Positions 47,123 to 55,713 of a stretch of 64,000 nt of DNA are shown in pieces. How positions within the stretch are numbered: position 1 is the first letter of the stretch; each line of letters opens with the position of its first letter. The stretch lies in contig NZ_CP085636.1 of NCBI RefSeq assembly GCF_027571385.1, positions 5,070,501 through 5,134,500 on the forward strand, in the 5' to 3' direction. Below the pieces are notes generated by a model that was not told the DNA's origin, did no database searches, and saw only the letters and a program-made list of their open reading frames with translations. The position numbers and the translations under genes were made by a program. The stretch comes from Shewanella sp. MTB7. GTDB taxonomy: Bacteria; Pseudomonadota; Gammaproteobacteria; Enterobacterales; Shewanellaceae.

Positions 47123-49303
47123 TTATCTAGCACTCGATGCTACCGGCATAGTATGTGTTGGTAGGTTATCCACTCTTCTCGCTTTACCGTAGTCTTCTTT
47201 ATTCACCTCGATACACTCGCCTTTGACAAACTTAACAATTCTATCAGCAGACATAATCGTTTGCGGCCTATGAGCAATCATTACTCGAGTAATATTCAAC
47301 TTACGTATCGAATTATTCACATGCTGCTCAGCGTGTAGATCTAAACTCGATGTTGCTTCATCTAAAAATAGAATTTTAGGGCGCTTATACAAGGCTCTGG
47401 CTAAAAGTAATCTCTGCACTTGCCCACCAGAAAGTGATGAGCCCATATCACCTATCAGCGAACGGTATCCCATAGGTAGCACCAATATATCCTTATGTAT
47501 CCCGGCTAATTGGGCGCACTCCTCTGCCCAATTCTTATCCGGATCTTGGCTGAAAAAGCTAATATTTTCCATTATGGTACCTGACAACAGCTGATCGTTT
47601 TGCAACACACTGGCAATTTGGCTTCTGAAATTGAGCAGTCCTGTCTTTCTAATATCTTGATCATCAACCATCACCGCACCAGATGTAGGTTTGAGTAAGC
47701 CTAACATCACCTTCATCAAGGTGCTTTTACCACAACCTGACGGCCCCACTATAGCCACTGATTCACCTGGTTTCACAGAGAGGTTAATCTCACTCAGGAC
47801 ATCTGGCTCTTCATCAGAATAACTAAAACAGATCTTATTCATCAACAAGGATCCAGTCACATTAAACTCTTCATCGACTTCACCTAAATCAGCCTCCTCT
47901 TGAGTCAGAGTGATGTCACCAAGACGCTCTAGGTGCAATGAACACATCTTAAATTCAATATACTTATCGATTAAGTTACTTATTTTCTGTTCGAACTGAG
48001 TTTTATAAGAGACAAAAGCCAGTAGCATCCCCACAGTGAGCAGATTATCCATCACCATAGAGGCACCGTAATAGATGACTAAAATATTCTCTAACCCAAA
48101 AATCAACATACTAGTCCAACTAAAAAGCACACGTAAACGCTCCACTTTAATCGAAGTATTTGCCGTATCAACATTATAGTTATCAAATAGATTCAGTCGG
48201 TCACTCTCTTTAGTGAACAGCTTAATGCTTTGTATCCCTCTAACTGACTCCATAAAGTTACTGTCTTTCTTTGCCGTACACACAATATTCTCACGGCTGA
48301 CACTTCTCAGTTTTTTATAAGAGATTGAACGAACAATCAAATATAAACCTGATGCAGCTAATACCAACAGCATCAAATCGACATTATAGATATACATCAT
48401 CACCAACAGGCCTATCACAATTAATCCATCAACCAAGCTCTCAATCAAGGTTGTGGTTAACAGGTTTTTGAGAGAATCCAATGAGCGAAATCGTGAAACA
48501 ACATCACCTATATGTCGCTTTTCAAAGAAATCCATCGGCAACTTAAACAGATGCCGAACAAGATTTGAGTTCATCTGCAATGACAGCTGGTTTCCCAGTA
48601 ACATTATCACCAAAGAGCGCAGCGCCGTAGAGAGCGCCTGTAAGAGCAACACACCACCAAATCCGAATGCCAGTATACTCATCAGACTGTAATCATTAGA
48701 AATGAGCACATCATCAACGGTGAGCTGCATATAAATAGGCGTAACTAAGATAAAACTCTGTAACAACATAGAGAACAGGAATACGGTCAAGAGAGATCGT
48801 TTCCAGCCAACAAGGTTTGACCAAAAAGAGGTGAGTGTGGCTTTAGGTGGCTCCTCCTGAACTTTAAAGTTACCAGATGGGGTAAACTCCATCGCCACCC
48901 CAGTAAAGCAAGTCGAAAGCTCCTCTTTGGTACAGATACGCTCACCCAGTGCGGGGTCATGCAAGTGATATCGATTACCAGAGACCTTCTTTAACACCAC
49001 GAAGTGATCTAAATTCCAATGCAAAATACAGGGTGTTTTGAGCTGATTAACAACATCAAGATCACACTTAAGCGCTCTGTGAGTTAACCCCACCTTGCCA
49101 GCAATGTCTGTCATCCCTTTTAAGGTAGAACCCTTCATCGACACGCGATGCAGTTGGCGTAACTGGAACATGTCAGTATTGTGGCCATAATAACTCGCGA
49201 TCATCGCCATGCAGGCAAGTCCACACTCAGCCGATTCTGTTTGTTGAATAACGGGTAATACATGACCGCCTGAAAAATTGATTCTATCGATAAGAGATGA
49301 CAT
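47123..49303 (-). CDS. Peptidase-containing ABC exporter (C39, bacteriocin/RiPP type)
   Basis: 726 residues. The N-terminal C39 peptidase has Q21, C27 (TESAECGLAC), H100 (NLDHFVVL) and D116 (LHDPALG), a complete catalytic set. Membrane segments follow (about 165-440), then an ATPase with GPSGCGKST, LSGGQVQRL and ILFLDEATSSLD. Such exporters cut double-glycine leaders and secrete the peptide with an HlyD-type adaptor and TolC. The ATG directly follows the adaptor stop codon. The substrates are almost certainly the small GG-leader genes upstream. Confidence 0.92.
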   Translation of the reverse strand: MSSLIDRINFSGGHVLPVIQQTESAECGLACMAMIASYYGHNTDMFQLRQLHRVSMKGSTLKGMTDIAGKVGLTHRALKCDLDVVNQLKTPCILHWNLDHFVVLKKVSGNRYHLHDPALGERICTKEELSTCFTGVAMEFTPSGNFKVQEEPPKATLTSFWSNLVGWKRSLLTVFLFSMLLQSFILVTPIYMQLTVDDVLISNDYSLMSILAFGFGGVLLLQALSTALRSLVIMLLGNQLSLQMNSNLVRHLFKLPMDFFEKRHIGDVVSRFRSLDSLKNLLTTTLIESLVDGLIVIGLLVMMYIYNVDLMLLVLAASGLYLIVRSISYKKLRSVSRENIVCTAKKDSNFMESVRGIQSIKLFTKESDRLNLFDNYNVDTANTSIKVERLRVLFSWTSMLIFGLENILVIYYGASMVMDNLLTVGMLLAFVSYKTQFEQKISNLIDKYIEFKMCSLHLERLGDITLTQEEADLGEVDEEFNVTGSLLMNKICFSYSDEEPDVLSEINLSVKPGESVAIVGPSGCGKSTLMKVMLGLLKPTSGAVMVDDQDIRKTGLLNFRSQIASVLQNDQLLSGTIMENISFFSQDPDKNWAEECAQLAGIHKDILVLPMGYRSLIGDMGSSLSGGQVQRLLLARALYKRPKILFLDEATSSLDLHAEQHVNNSIRKLNITRVMIAHRPQTIMSADRIVKFVKGECIEVNKEDYGKARRVDNLPTHTMPVASSAR

Positions 49304-50563
49304 TTATCTGTTCCTCAAGCTATAAATTGGTTCCAAAACCCACTGAACTAAGCTGCGATTCTCCAGTTTTACACTCGCCTCCAACTCCATTCCTACGCCC
49401 AATGTGATCTCTTCACCTTGAGCGCTCACTGACTGCGAATCTAAGCCAACGATCACCTTGTAGACCGCTCCAGCTAACTCAACACTGGTTTCCAGTTCCT
49501 CCGGAAGAGAGATCACTTTAGACACGCTCAACACCTTACCGGTCTGCAGACCAAAATGTTGATATGGGAAAGCGCTGTAGCGCATAGACACCTCTTGAGC
49601 TGGCTTAATAAAGCCGATAGACGTCGCCGGTACGTAAAGCTCAGCTTGAAGCTGTGAATCTTGTGGGATTAGGCTCACCATCACGTTACCAGGACGAACA
49701 AACTCCCCTACATGGGTCAGCTGATTGCCTATCACCCCATTTAATGGTGCATAGACCCGGTAATCGATATTGGATGAAACCTCAGTGATCCTTTGCTTAT
49801 TCTCAATCAAGTTGCGCTTCAGGCGATTGAGCTTCTCTTTGAAGTGGCCAGGTTTAAGTTCAAGTTCATTGTTAAGCTCAACCAACAGGGATTGAGTCGA
49901 ATTTAACTTCATCAGTAGATCATTTCGCTTAGACTGCAGCGATAAATGCTCCTCAATCACTTGGTCCAACTGAGCTTGATTGGTATGACCCGCCTTTAAT
50001 AACTTTTCATTACGAGCCAGACCAGCAGAGGATAACTCAACTCTTTGATCGTAAATGGCTAGCTGCTCATTGATCTGTCTAATCTCAGTGGCTTTCGATG
50101 AAACTTTGCTTTTAATTAAAGCAACCTCTAAGCCTAATGCCTCCTCTGCGATGGTAATGTCTCGCGCCAAGGAAGACTGCAGCTCCATCTGTTGAGCTAA
50201 GATGCTTTGATCTAAGTTTTGGTCAAAAGAACTGTGTCTATCTGTCGAGATCACATAAAGAAGATCACCTTTGTTTACCGAATCTCCTTGCTGAACTAGT
50301 TGTTCTATAATTTGGCCCTCTCGCCTCGCACTGACCTTAACTAATCCCTTATCAACCGTAATCACACCAAATACGTCAGCGTATTTGGTGTAAGAACCAA
50401 CAAAAAGAAAAACCAATAAGCCGGAGACAACCAGAAACATTAACACAGCTATCCACTGATACTCCTTAGGTTGCCTTAGAAAAACGGTCCCTAGAGAGTG
50501 GGTATCACCTTTCTCTAAAACCTCTTTTCTAAATAGCTGTTTAGATGGACTTAGCTCTTCCAT
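49304..50563 (-). CDS. HlyD-family membrane fusion protein (peptide export adaptor)
   Basis: 419 residues. One N-terminal membrane segment (about 38-60), a beta-barrel/lipoyl part (KVSARREGQIIEQLVQQGDSVNKGDLLYVIS) split by a long coiled coil (about 115-250), then YAPLNGVIGNQLTHVGEFVRPG. It links the ABC exporter in the inner membrane to an outer-membrane channel such as TolC, which is not in the window. TAGGAG precedes the ATG. It is cotranscribed with the exporter. Confidence 0.92.
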   Translation of the reverse strand: MEELSPSKQLFRKEVLEKGDTHSLGTVFLRQPKEYQWIAVLMFLVVSGLLVFLFVGSYTKYADVFGVITVDKGLVKVSARREGQIIEQLVQQGDSVNKGDLLYVISTDRHSSFDQNLDQSILAQQMELQSSLARDITIAEEALGLEVALIKSKVSSKATEIRQINEQLAIYDQRVELSSAGLARNEKLLKAGHTNQAQLDQVIEEHLSLQSKRNDLLMKLNSTQSLLVELNNELELKPGHFKEKLNRLKRNLIENKQRITEVSSNIDYRVYAPLNGVIGNQLTHVGEFVRPGNVMVSLIPQDSQLQAELYVPATSIGFIKPAQEVSMRYSAFPYQHFGLQTGKVLSVSKVISLPEELETSVELAGAVYKVIVGLDSQSVSAQGEEITLGVGMELEASVKLENRSLVQWVLEPIYSLRNR

Positions 50564-50591
50564 GACAGGCTCCTATAACCATATGTTTAAA

Positions 50592-51158
50592 TTAAGCCGC
50601 ATCAGAAAGTTCTGCATGACGTCGAGCTAACTCTTGTAGCAATGACTCACTACGTTTAAGCTCTGTGTTTAATGCCATCTCACATAAACTTTTAGATGTA
50701 TAACGCTGAGGATATTGCTTATACCAGCGCATAAATGTGTGTTCACCTAGCTGATCATAAATAAACTCATACTGCCAACGCTTCTTATTCATTAATGCTG
50801 TTTTACGCTCAGATAGAGAATAGCCATCTAGCTCACTCTCAGCCGAAGCAACACCTTCTGCTGTCATAGGAGAGTGATGAATATAGCCACCAAAAAAATC
50901 CTTACAGAACTGACCGTAGTCACGGGTAAATAACATAAAGTTATGCCACATTTCATCCAACACCACTAATGCACGGTCGATAACAACAGGCTGATCAATT
51001 CCTTGTTCACGCGCTTCTGCAGCCATCCATAACCAACGTTTTACATCTTCAAATATCTCTACTGCTTCAGCTTCTTCAACGCCATAGAGCTTAATAAAAC
51101 GATCGGTAACATTTTTATTCTGGTAAGCGAGTACAGCTTCTATCTTTGACTTTTTCAT
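50592..51158 (-). CDS. Island protein B, GRDP-like motif (modification, immunity or chaperone candidate)
   Basis: 188 residues, cytoplasmic, no signal peptide. Central motif LDEMWHNFMLFTRDYGQFCKDFFGGYIHH (about 67-95) with conserved W71, H72, C85, H94 and H95. It resembles the glycine-rich domain protein-like (DUF1399) signature of plants and bacteria, which may bind metal. It is paralogous to the 189-residue protein at 51412 along its whole length (KKRWQYEF.YDQLG also shared). GGAGG precedes the ATG. Its location between a precursor gene and the adaptor suggests a role in peptide maturation or protection; the function is unknown. Confidence 0.6.
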   Translation of the reverse strand: MKKSKIEAVLAYQNKNVTDRFIKLYGVEEAEAVEIFEDVKRWLWMAAEAREQGIDQPVVIDRALVVLDEMWHNFMLFTRDYGQFCKDFFGGYIHHSPMTAEGVASAESELDGYSLSERKTALMNKKRWQYEFIYDQLGEHTFMRWYKQYPQRYTSKSLCEMALNTELKRSESLLQELARRHAELSDAA

Positions 51159-51188
51159 ATAGCCTCCGAACAGGTTATTTAGGGGGAA

Positions 51189-51377
51189 TCACTCAGAAAT
51201 ACAAATAGGCATACATATAGGGTCACAACGACCCGGCAAACAAATATCAGAGCACGAGGAAGCTAGTCCGCCAGCAACGTTATTCAATAACTGCTCCTCA
51301 ATGAGTACAAACTTCTCATCCTGTGCTTGTTGGCTGCCAACATGACTTGGTTGATTATCTACAGTTAATTTTTTCAT
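51189..51377 (-). CDS. Cysteine-rich double-glycine-leader precursor
   Basis: 62 residues from ATG 51377 (AGGAG upstream). The leader ends FVLIEEQLLNNVAGG; the mature part of 25 residues begins LASS and contains CSDICLPGRCDPICMPIC (five cysteines, with three CX3C pairs). It lies between the two GRDP-like genes. It is clearly the same leader family as the three 41-42-residue peptides upstream, but with a different core pattern that includes prolines and a glycine. Confidence 0.82.
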   Translation of the reverse strand: MKKLTVDNQPSHVGSQQAQDEKFVLIEEQLLNNVAGGLASSCSDICLPGRCDPICMPICISE

Positions 51378-51411
51378 AGTGAGCTCCTGCATAATGAGGT
51401 TTCTGTACGCC

Positions 51412-51981
51412 TTAGACAGCAATGGTTTGCTTAGTAAATTGGCTCAGTTCAGGGGTAAGCACCGTCTCGTCACCTAATCGTTCTTGACGATTCAAAGCCA
51501 GATTTAATAAAGCACTAGGGGTATATTTTTTAGGGTATTCCCTGTACCAGAGCAGAAACTCCTCTTTACCTAACTGGTCATACACAAACTCATATTGCCA
51601 ACGCTTTTTTTCCAACATCTCCTGAGCAATCACCTGTGGCTCCTTGCCCTCCATTGAATCTCTGAACTCCTTTTCCATCGACTTAGTCATTGGCATATGG
51701 TTAATATAATGACCAAAAAAATGTTTACAAAATTTGATGTAATCGTTAGAGCAGAGAATAAAGTTGTGCCACATCTCATCGATAACGATAAGGGGAGTAT
51801 CGATAGATAACTGAATATCTATGCCCAGATTACGTCTTTGGTAACAGAGCCACAGCCATTTTTTTGCACTATTGAAGATGACGCTTGTATCCGCTTTATC
51901 TATGCCATAAATCTCCATAAAGCGCTTCTCTACTGCCGGATTACTGTAGGCCAGTACCTCACTTAATGTTGTTTTCTCCAT
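51412..51981 (-). CDS. Island protein A, GRDP-like motif paralogue
   Basis: 189 residues from ATG 51981 (AAGGAG upstream; a longer frame starts at 52032 without support). It carries IDEMWHNFILCSNDYIKFCKHFFGHYINH (about 67-95); compared with its paralogue at 50592 the pair H94-H95 is N94-H95, while H72 and C85 remain. It shares KKWLWL near residue 41 and KKRWQYEFVYDQLG. It is located directly downstream of the three small peptide genes. Role unknown: a modifying enzyme, leader-binding factor or immunity protein are all possible. Confidence 0.6.
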   Translation of the reverse strand: MEKTTLSEVLAYSNPAVEKRFMEIYGIDKADTSVIFNSAKKWLWLCYQRRNLGIDIQLSIDTPLIVIDEMWHNFILCSNDYIKFCKHFFGHYINHMPMTKSMEKEFRDSMEGKEPQVIAQEMLEKKRWQYEFVYDQLGKEEFLLWYREYPKKYTPSALLNLALNRQERLGDETVLTPELSQFTKQTIAV

Positions 51982-52048
51982 GATATATCTCCTTGTAAGG
52001 CAGGATGCTCGGAACACTGCAGTTCCGAGCATTAGCCTAATACTCTAT

Positions 52049-52177
52049 TTAGTCATCGAAACAAAGTGATAGACAAAACTCGAGACAAAGCTCCAAGCAA
52101 AATGCTTCCGCACGTCCACCAGATACGTTTTCTAACAATGCTTCTTCAATTAGTTCAATCTTGTTATTTGTGTTCAT
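52049..52177 (-). CDS. Small peptide precursor 1, CX3CX3CX3C core
   Basis: 42 residues. Leader MNTNNKIELIEEALLENVSGG (21 residues), then a 21-residue core beginning RAEA and containing FCLELCLEFCLSLCF, ending DD. Four cysteines are spaced exactly every fourth residue. TAGGATT lies upstream of the ATG. It is almost identical to the peptide at 52234, so the pair arose by tandem duplication. A double-glycine cleavage site fits the C39 exporter of the same operon. Confidence 0.85.
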   Translation of the reverse strand: MNTNNKIELIEEALLENVSGGRAEAFCLELCLEFCLSLCFDD

Positions 52178-52233
52178 GGGTAAATCCTATTTAATTTATT
52201 AAATGTTTAATTCAATTTGTAGTTAATATTAAT

Positions 52234-52362
52234 TTAGTCATCAAAACAAAGTGATAAGCAAAACTCAAAACAAAGCTCCAAGCAAAATGCTTCCGCACGT
52301 CCACCAGATACATTTTCTAACAGTGCTTCTTCAATTAGTTCAATTTTATTATTTGCGTTCAT
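52234..52362 (-). CDS. Small peptide precursor 2, CX3CX3CX3C core
   Basis: 42 residues. Same leader as precursor 1 except NAN for NTN; the core contains FCLELCFEFCLSLCF, one residue different (Leu to Phe). The start codon lies 185 bp upstream of the equivalent codon of precursor 1. AAGGAATTTACCC precedes the ATG. Most other base changes between the two copies are silent, a sign of selection on the protein. Confidence 0.85.
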   Translation of the reverse strand: MNANNKIELIEEALLENVSGGRAEAFCLELCFEFCLSLCFDD

Positions 52363-52438
52363 GGGTAAATTCCTTATTTAAGTTTATTTATTTGTATTTT
52401 AATTTGCGTTTAACGAGCATTGAGATAGCTAAACTCTA

Positions 52439-52564
52439 TTAATCAGGTTGAAAAATACATTGGATGCAACTAAGACAGCTGATACAGAATTCCTGCTCTC
52501 GTCCACCAGATACATTTTCTAACAAGGTTTCTTCAATTAGCTCGATTTTGTCATTTGTTTCCAT
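52439..52564 (-). CDS. Small peptide precursor 3, CX2CX2CX2C core
   Basis: 41 residues. Leader ends IELIEETLLENVSGG, nearly the same as precursors 1 and 2; the core begins REQEF and contains CISCLSCIQC, ending IFQPD. The four cysteines are spaced every third residue instead of every fourth. GAGGATT lies upstream of the ATG. First gene of the presumed operon. Confidence 0.85.
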   Translation of the reverse strand: METNDKIELIEETLLENVSGGREQEFCISCLSCIQCIFQPD

Positions 52565-53106
52565 GGTTAAATCCTCATTTCAATTTATATATAGTTAGTT
52601 ATTTATGCCGTAAAGTGTTTATTTCCCTAAAACCTGTTTCACTAACCTGCTCTCATGTCATGTTTTGGTTTGAGAAGTTAAGTCCCTATATAGGTCGTCA
52701 ACTCTTATCTATATACACGTCAATCAAACTTGCTTTTGAATCAGCCCTTCTGGGATTGAACAACTTCGGGGCTGACTTCATTTAGCGATATTAAAACCAT
52801 GATGGGTAGGAGCATTAAGGGGTATTCACAGGAATATACGGGGTGTAACGACGGGGTCTTTTAAAAGTTAATTTACTGATAAAATTTAAATTTTTAGTGA
52901 ATCCGTCCTAAAACGCCCCGCTAAAAAATTGCCATTGACGATTATTATTGGCGTTAAATAAGGGGGGTTTATTGATTAATTGAGGATAAATAGAGAAGTG
53001 TTTAACATTTGATAGCGGAAATGAGCTAATTAATGAGCTTAGTGATTAAATTTATATGAAGAAAAGAGAAAATATGACCGAAATTAACTGGCCACTGTTG
53101 TAGTGC
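52565..53106. other. Intergenic region upstream of the peptide operon
   Basis: AT-rich, no convincing gene. It must hold the operon promoter on the minus strand. A 7-bp inverted repeat, TCAGCCC (52741-52747) and GGGCTGA (52769-52775), with a 21-nt spacer lies about 180-210 bp before the first peptide gene. Confidence 0.4.
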
Positions 53107-53140
53107 AAAGCTTGGGGCTAAAGATTTTCCCCAAGCTTTT
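53107..53140. terminator. Terminator after yadH
   Basis: AAAGCTTGGGG (53107-53117) and CCCCAAGCTTTT (53129-53140), an 11-bp stem with an 11-nt loop, 30 bp beyond the yadH stop on the minus strand. It separates yadGH from the peptide operon. Confidence 0.7.
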
Positions 53141-53169
53141 GAAGTCATACGCTACCTAGAAAATGAAAA

Positions 53170-53946
53170 TTAACTTCTTAAGCCAATTCCACGGCTAATT
53201 AAGTAATAAGCCAACGCCCACAAACTGACACAAAATCCAACCATCACAGCGATCGAGAGTGGAATGCTGATATCCGCATAGCCTAAGAAACCATAGCGAA
53301 ATACATTAATCATATAGACCACAGGATTAAGCTGGGACACCCCTTGCCAAAAATCAGGCAACAGAGATAAGGAGTAAAATACGCCCCCAAGATAAGTCAG
53401 TGGCGTCAGTACAAAAGTAGGGACAATACTGATGTCATCATAGCTTTTGGCAAATATCGCATTGATTAAACCGCCTAATGAAAACAAGATTGAAGTTAGT
53501 AATACCGTCACAGCAACCAATCCAGCATGTTGTAAGCGAATATCAACGAAAAACATGGCCACAAACGTCACAATAGCACCGACACATAAACCTCGAGCGA
53601 CACCACCGCCCACATAACCAGCAATAATCACATAATGTGGTACTGGTGCGACGATTAACTCTTCTAGATTACGCTGAAACTTAGCGCTAAAAAATGAGGA
53701 AGCTACATTAGAGTAAGACGCGGTGATCACAGACATCATGATAAGGCCAGGAGCGATAAACTCCATATAAGAAACCCCTCCCATCTCACCAATACGTTTA
53801 CCCACTAAATTGCCGAAAATAAGAAAATAGAGCGTCATGCTTATCGCCGGAGGCACTAACGTTTGTACCCAGATACGCGTAAAACGATTAATCTCTTTGG
53901 TTAAGATACTCTTAAATGCTATTGCATATAGGGCTCTCATATTCAT
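53170..53946 (-). CDS. yadH: ABC-2 type transporter permease, YadH-like
   Basis: 258 residues with six predicted membrane segments and the ABC-2 signature region (LGGVFYSLSLLPDFWQGVSQLNPVVYMINVFRYGFLG). It pairs with the ATPase just upstream, whose stop overlaps its start by 4 bp. Gene order yadH-yadG-hpt matches E. coli. The substrate is unknown; it is probably an exporter. Confidence 0.88.
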   Translation of the reverse strand: MNMRALYAIAFKSILTKEINRFTRIWVQTLVPPAISMTLYFLIFGNLVGKRIGEMGGVSYMEFIAPGLIMMSVITASYSNVASSFFSAKFQRNLEELIVAPVPHYVIIAGYVGGGVARGLCVGAIVTFVAMFFVDIRLQHAGLVAVTVLLTSILFSLGGLINAIFAKSYDDISIVPTFVLTPLTYLGGVFYSLSLLPDFWQGVSQLNPVVYMINVFRYGFLGYADISIPLSIAVMVGFCVSLWALAYYLISRGIGLRS

Positions 53947-54953
53947 GCTGATGCCCCTTTATCAACCGCTACATTGTTAACTGACGCTTGTAGTTCACCA
54001 CTCTTATTTGTCTGAATAGCGCCTCTTTTCACCAACTCCACAAACAACTCCTCTAAACGGTTCGCTTTATTGCGCATAGATAGAACCTCAATACCTTGCT
54101 CACTCAACTGAGCAAAAACATGGTTAATACTCTGCTCTTTGGCAACATCTATCTCTAAAGTATGGGCAAAAGTTAAACGACAGGGAAAGCCTTCGAGCTC
54201 TGGGACTTGGCTCAAATCAGCACCGAGATCTAAAATAAAGGTTTCAAGATTCAAACGACTAAGCAGTGACTTCATACTGGTACATTCAACCAAGACTCCC
54301 TTGTCAATAATACCAATATTACGGCACAGCATCTCAGCTTCCTCCAGGTAGTGAGTGGTCAAGATAATCGTCACTCCCTGTTGATTTAGCTCAGTCAAAA
54401 AGGTCCACATAGAACGTCGAAGCTCAATGTCTACACCTGCTGTAGGTTCATCTAGGATGAGTAATTTTGGTTCATGCATCAAGGCACGAGCAATCATAAG
54501 GCGGCGTTTCATACCACCAGAAAGCGCCATGGCTGGACTATCTCGTTTCTCCCATAAATCCAACTGAGTCAGGTACCTCTTCGCACGCTCCATAGCAACA
54601 GATCGTGAAACGCCATAATAGCCCGCTTGGTTAACGACTATCTGTAGTACCTTTTCAAACTGATTAAAATTAAATTCCTGTGGCACTAGGCCAATGCACA
54701 ATTTTGCCAGTTCAAGTTCATGGTCAATATCATGCTCAAACACTGACACTTTGCCCGATGTTTTTTGTACCAGTGAGCTGATCACGCCAATCGTCGTTGA
54801 CTTACCTGCACCATTGGGACCAAGAAGCGCAAAAAAGTCACCTTTCTCAACCGCTAAACTGACCCCTTTGACCGCTTCAACACCACCTTTATACGTTTTT
54901 CTTAGATCAGTGATCTCAAGGGCGTAAATAGGGGCATTCTCTTTATTTGCCAT
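53943..54953 (-). CDS. yadG: ABC transporter ATP-binding protein, YadG-like
   Basis: 336 residues. Walker A GPNGAGKST, signature LSGGMKRRL, Walker B LLILDEPTAGVD, H-loop TTHYLEEAE, then a C-terminal domain of the drug or lipid exporter type. AGGATTCAC precedes the ATG. It is slightly longer than E. coli YadG (308) at the C-terminus. Confidence 0.9.
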   Translation of the reverse strand: MANKENAPIYALEITDLRKTYKGGVEAVKGVSLAVEKGDFFALLGPNGAGKSTTIGVISSLVQKTSGKVSVFEHDIDHELELAKLCIGLVPQEFNFNQFEKVLQIVVNQAGYYGVSRSVAMERAKRYLTQLDLWEKRDSPAMALSGGMKRRLMIARALMHEPKLLILDEPTAGVDIELRRSMWTFLTELNQQGVTIILTTHYLEEAEMLCRNIGIIDKGVLVECTSMKSLLSRLNLETFILDLGADLSQVPELEGFPCRLTFAHTLEIDVAKEQSINHVFAQLSEQGIEVLSMRNKANRLEELFVELVKRGAIQTNKSGELQASVNNVAVDKGASA

Positions 54954-55079
54954 GTGAATCCTAATGTCGATATGTCACCGAGAAGAAAAATCTGAATATG
55001 TTCTATTGAGTAAACTGCTGGTATTAGACGAAAATAATAATAGTTCGCTAACCATCAGGCTATATTGGAACATATGATT

Positions 55080-55109
55080 AAAAAAAAACCCGCCTGCGGC
55101 GGGGTTTTT
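55080..55109. terminator. Strong terminator after hpt
   Basis: On the minus strand AAAAACCCCGCC, loop GCA, GGCGGG and a run of nine Ts. It is 22 bp past the hpt stop and may also work in the other direction. Confidence 0.9.
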
Positions 55110-55130
55110 CAAATTAATTAAATAAGTAAC

Positions 55131-55661
55131 TTAATCTAATGGAATCACTTTAGCGATATAGGGTAGATTACGATACTGCTCAGCATAATCGATACCGTAT
55201 CCGACAATAAACTCATCAGGAATGGTAAAACCAATAAAATCGACATGAACATCAACTTCACGACGCTCAGGTTTATCAAGTAGAGTACAAAGTGCGAGGC
55301 TTTTAGGTTCACGTAAGCTCAGCATCTCACGGATCTTATTCAGTGTATTACCAGAGTCGATAAGATCTTCGACGATCAATACGTCTCGTCCTTTAATATC
55401 AGACTGTACATCTTTGAGAATTTTAACTTCACGAGTACTCGTCATAGCGTTGCCGTAACTAGAAACAGACATAAAGTCGATCTCTACATGGCCTTTTATA
55501 CGACGACAAAGATCCGCCATAAATACCACGGAACCCTTAAGCAAACCAACCATGAGTAGGCGTTCGCTATCGGCATAGTGTGCATTGATCTGTTCAGCTA
55601 ACAGATCCAGTTTCTGGTCAATCTCTTCAACAGAGATCATCTCTTCAATCGTGTGTTTCAT
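55131..55661 (-). CDS. hpt: Hypoxanthine phosphoribosyltransferase
   Basis: 176 residues from ATG 55661 (MKHTIEEM, which aligns with E. coli MKHTVEVM); a GTG three codons upstream is the alternative. The PRPP-binding motif [14 protein letters not shown] is intact, as is the C-terminal [17 protein letters not shown]. It salvages hypoxanthine to IMP. The strong terminator follows. Confidence 0.95.
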   Translation of the reverse strand: MKHTIEEMISVEEIDQKLDLLAEQINAHYADSERLLMVGLLKGSVVFMADLCRRIKGHVEIDFMSVSSYGNAMTSTREVKILKDVQSDIKGRDVLIVEDLIDSGNTLNKIREMLSLREPKSLALCTLLDKPERREVDVHVDFIGFTIPDEFIVGYGIDYAEQYRNLPYIAKVIPLD

Positions 55662-55713
55662 AGTGCTCACAGCATAGCCTTATAAGATATCTTACTTGAT
55701 GCGATCTTTGGTA

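Noticed and set aside
52049..52564. Reading the short peptide genes as regulatory leader ORFs or a CRISPR-like tandem repeat
   Set aside because: The repeat unit is about 185-202 bp, coding, with conserved double-glycine leaders; there are no spacers and no attenuator structure.
52251..52785. Plus-strand frames over the small peptide genes
   Set aside because: They are antisense shadows of precursors 2 and 3, which have leaders, ribosome-binding sites and silent-site divergence on the minus strand.
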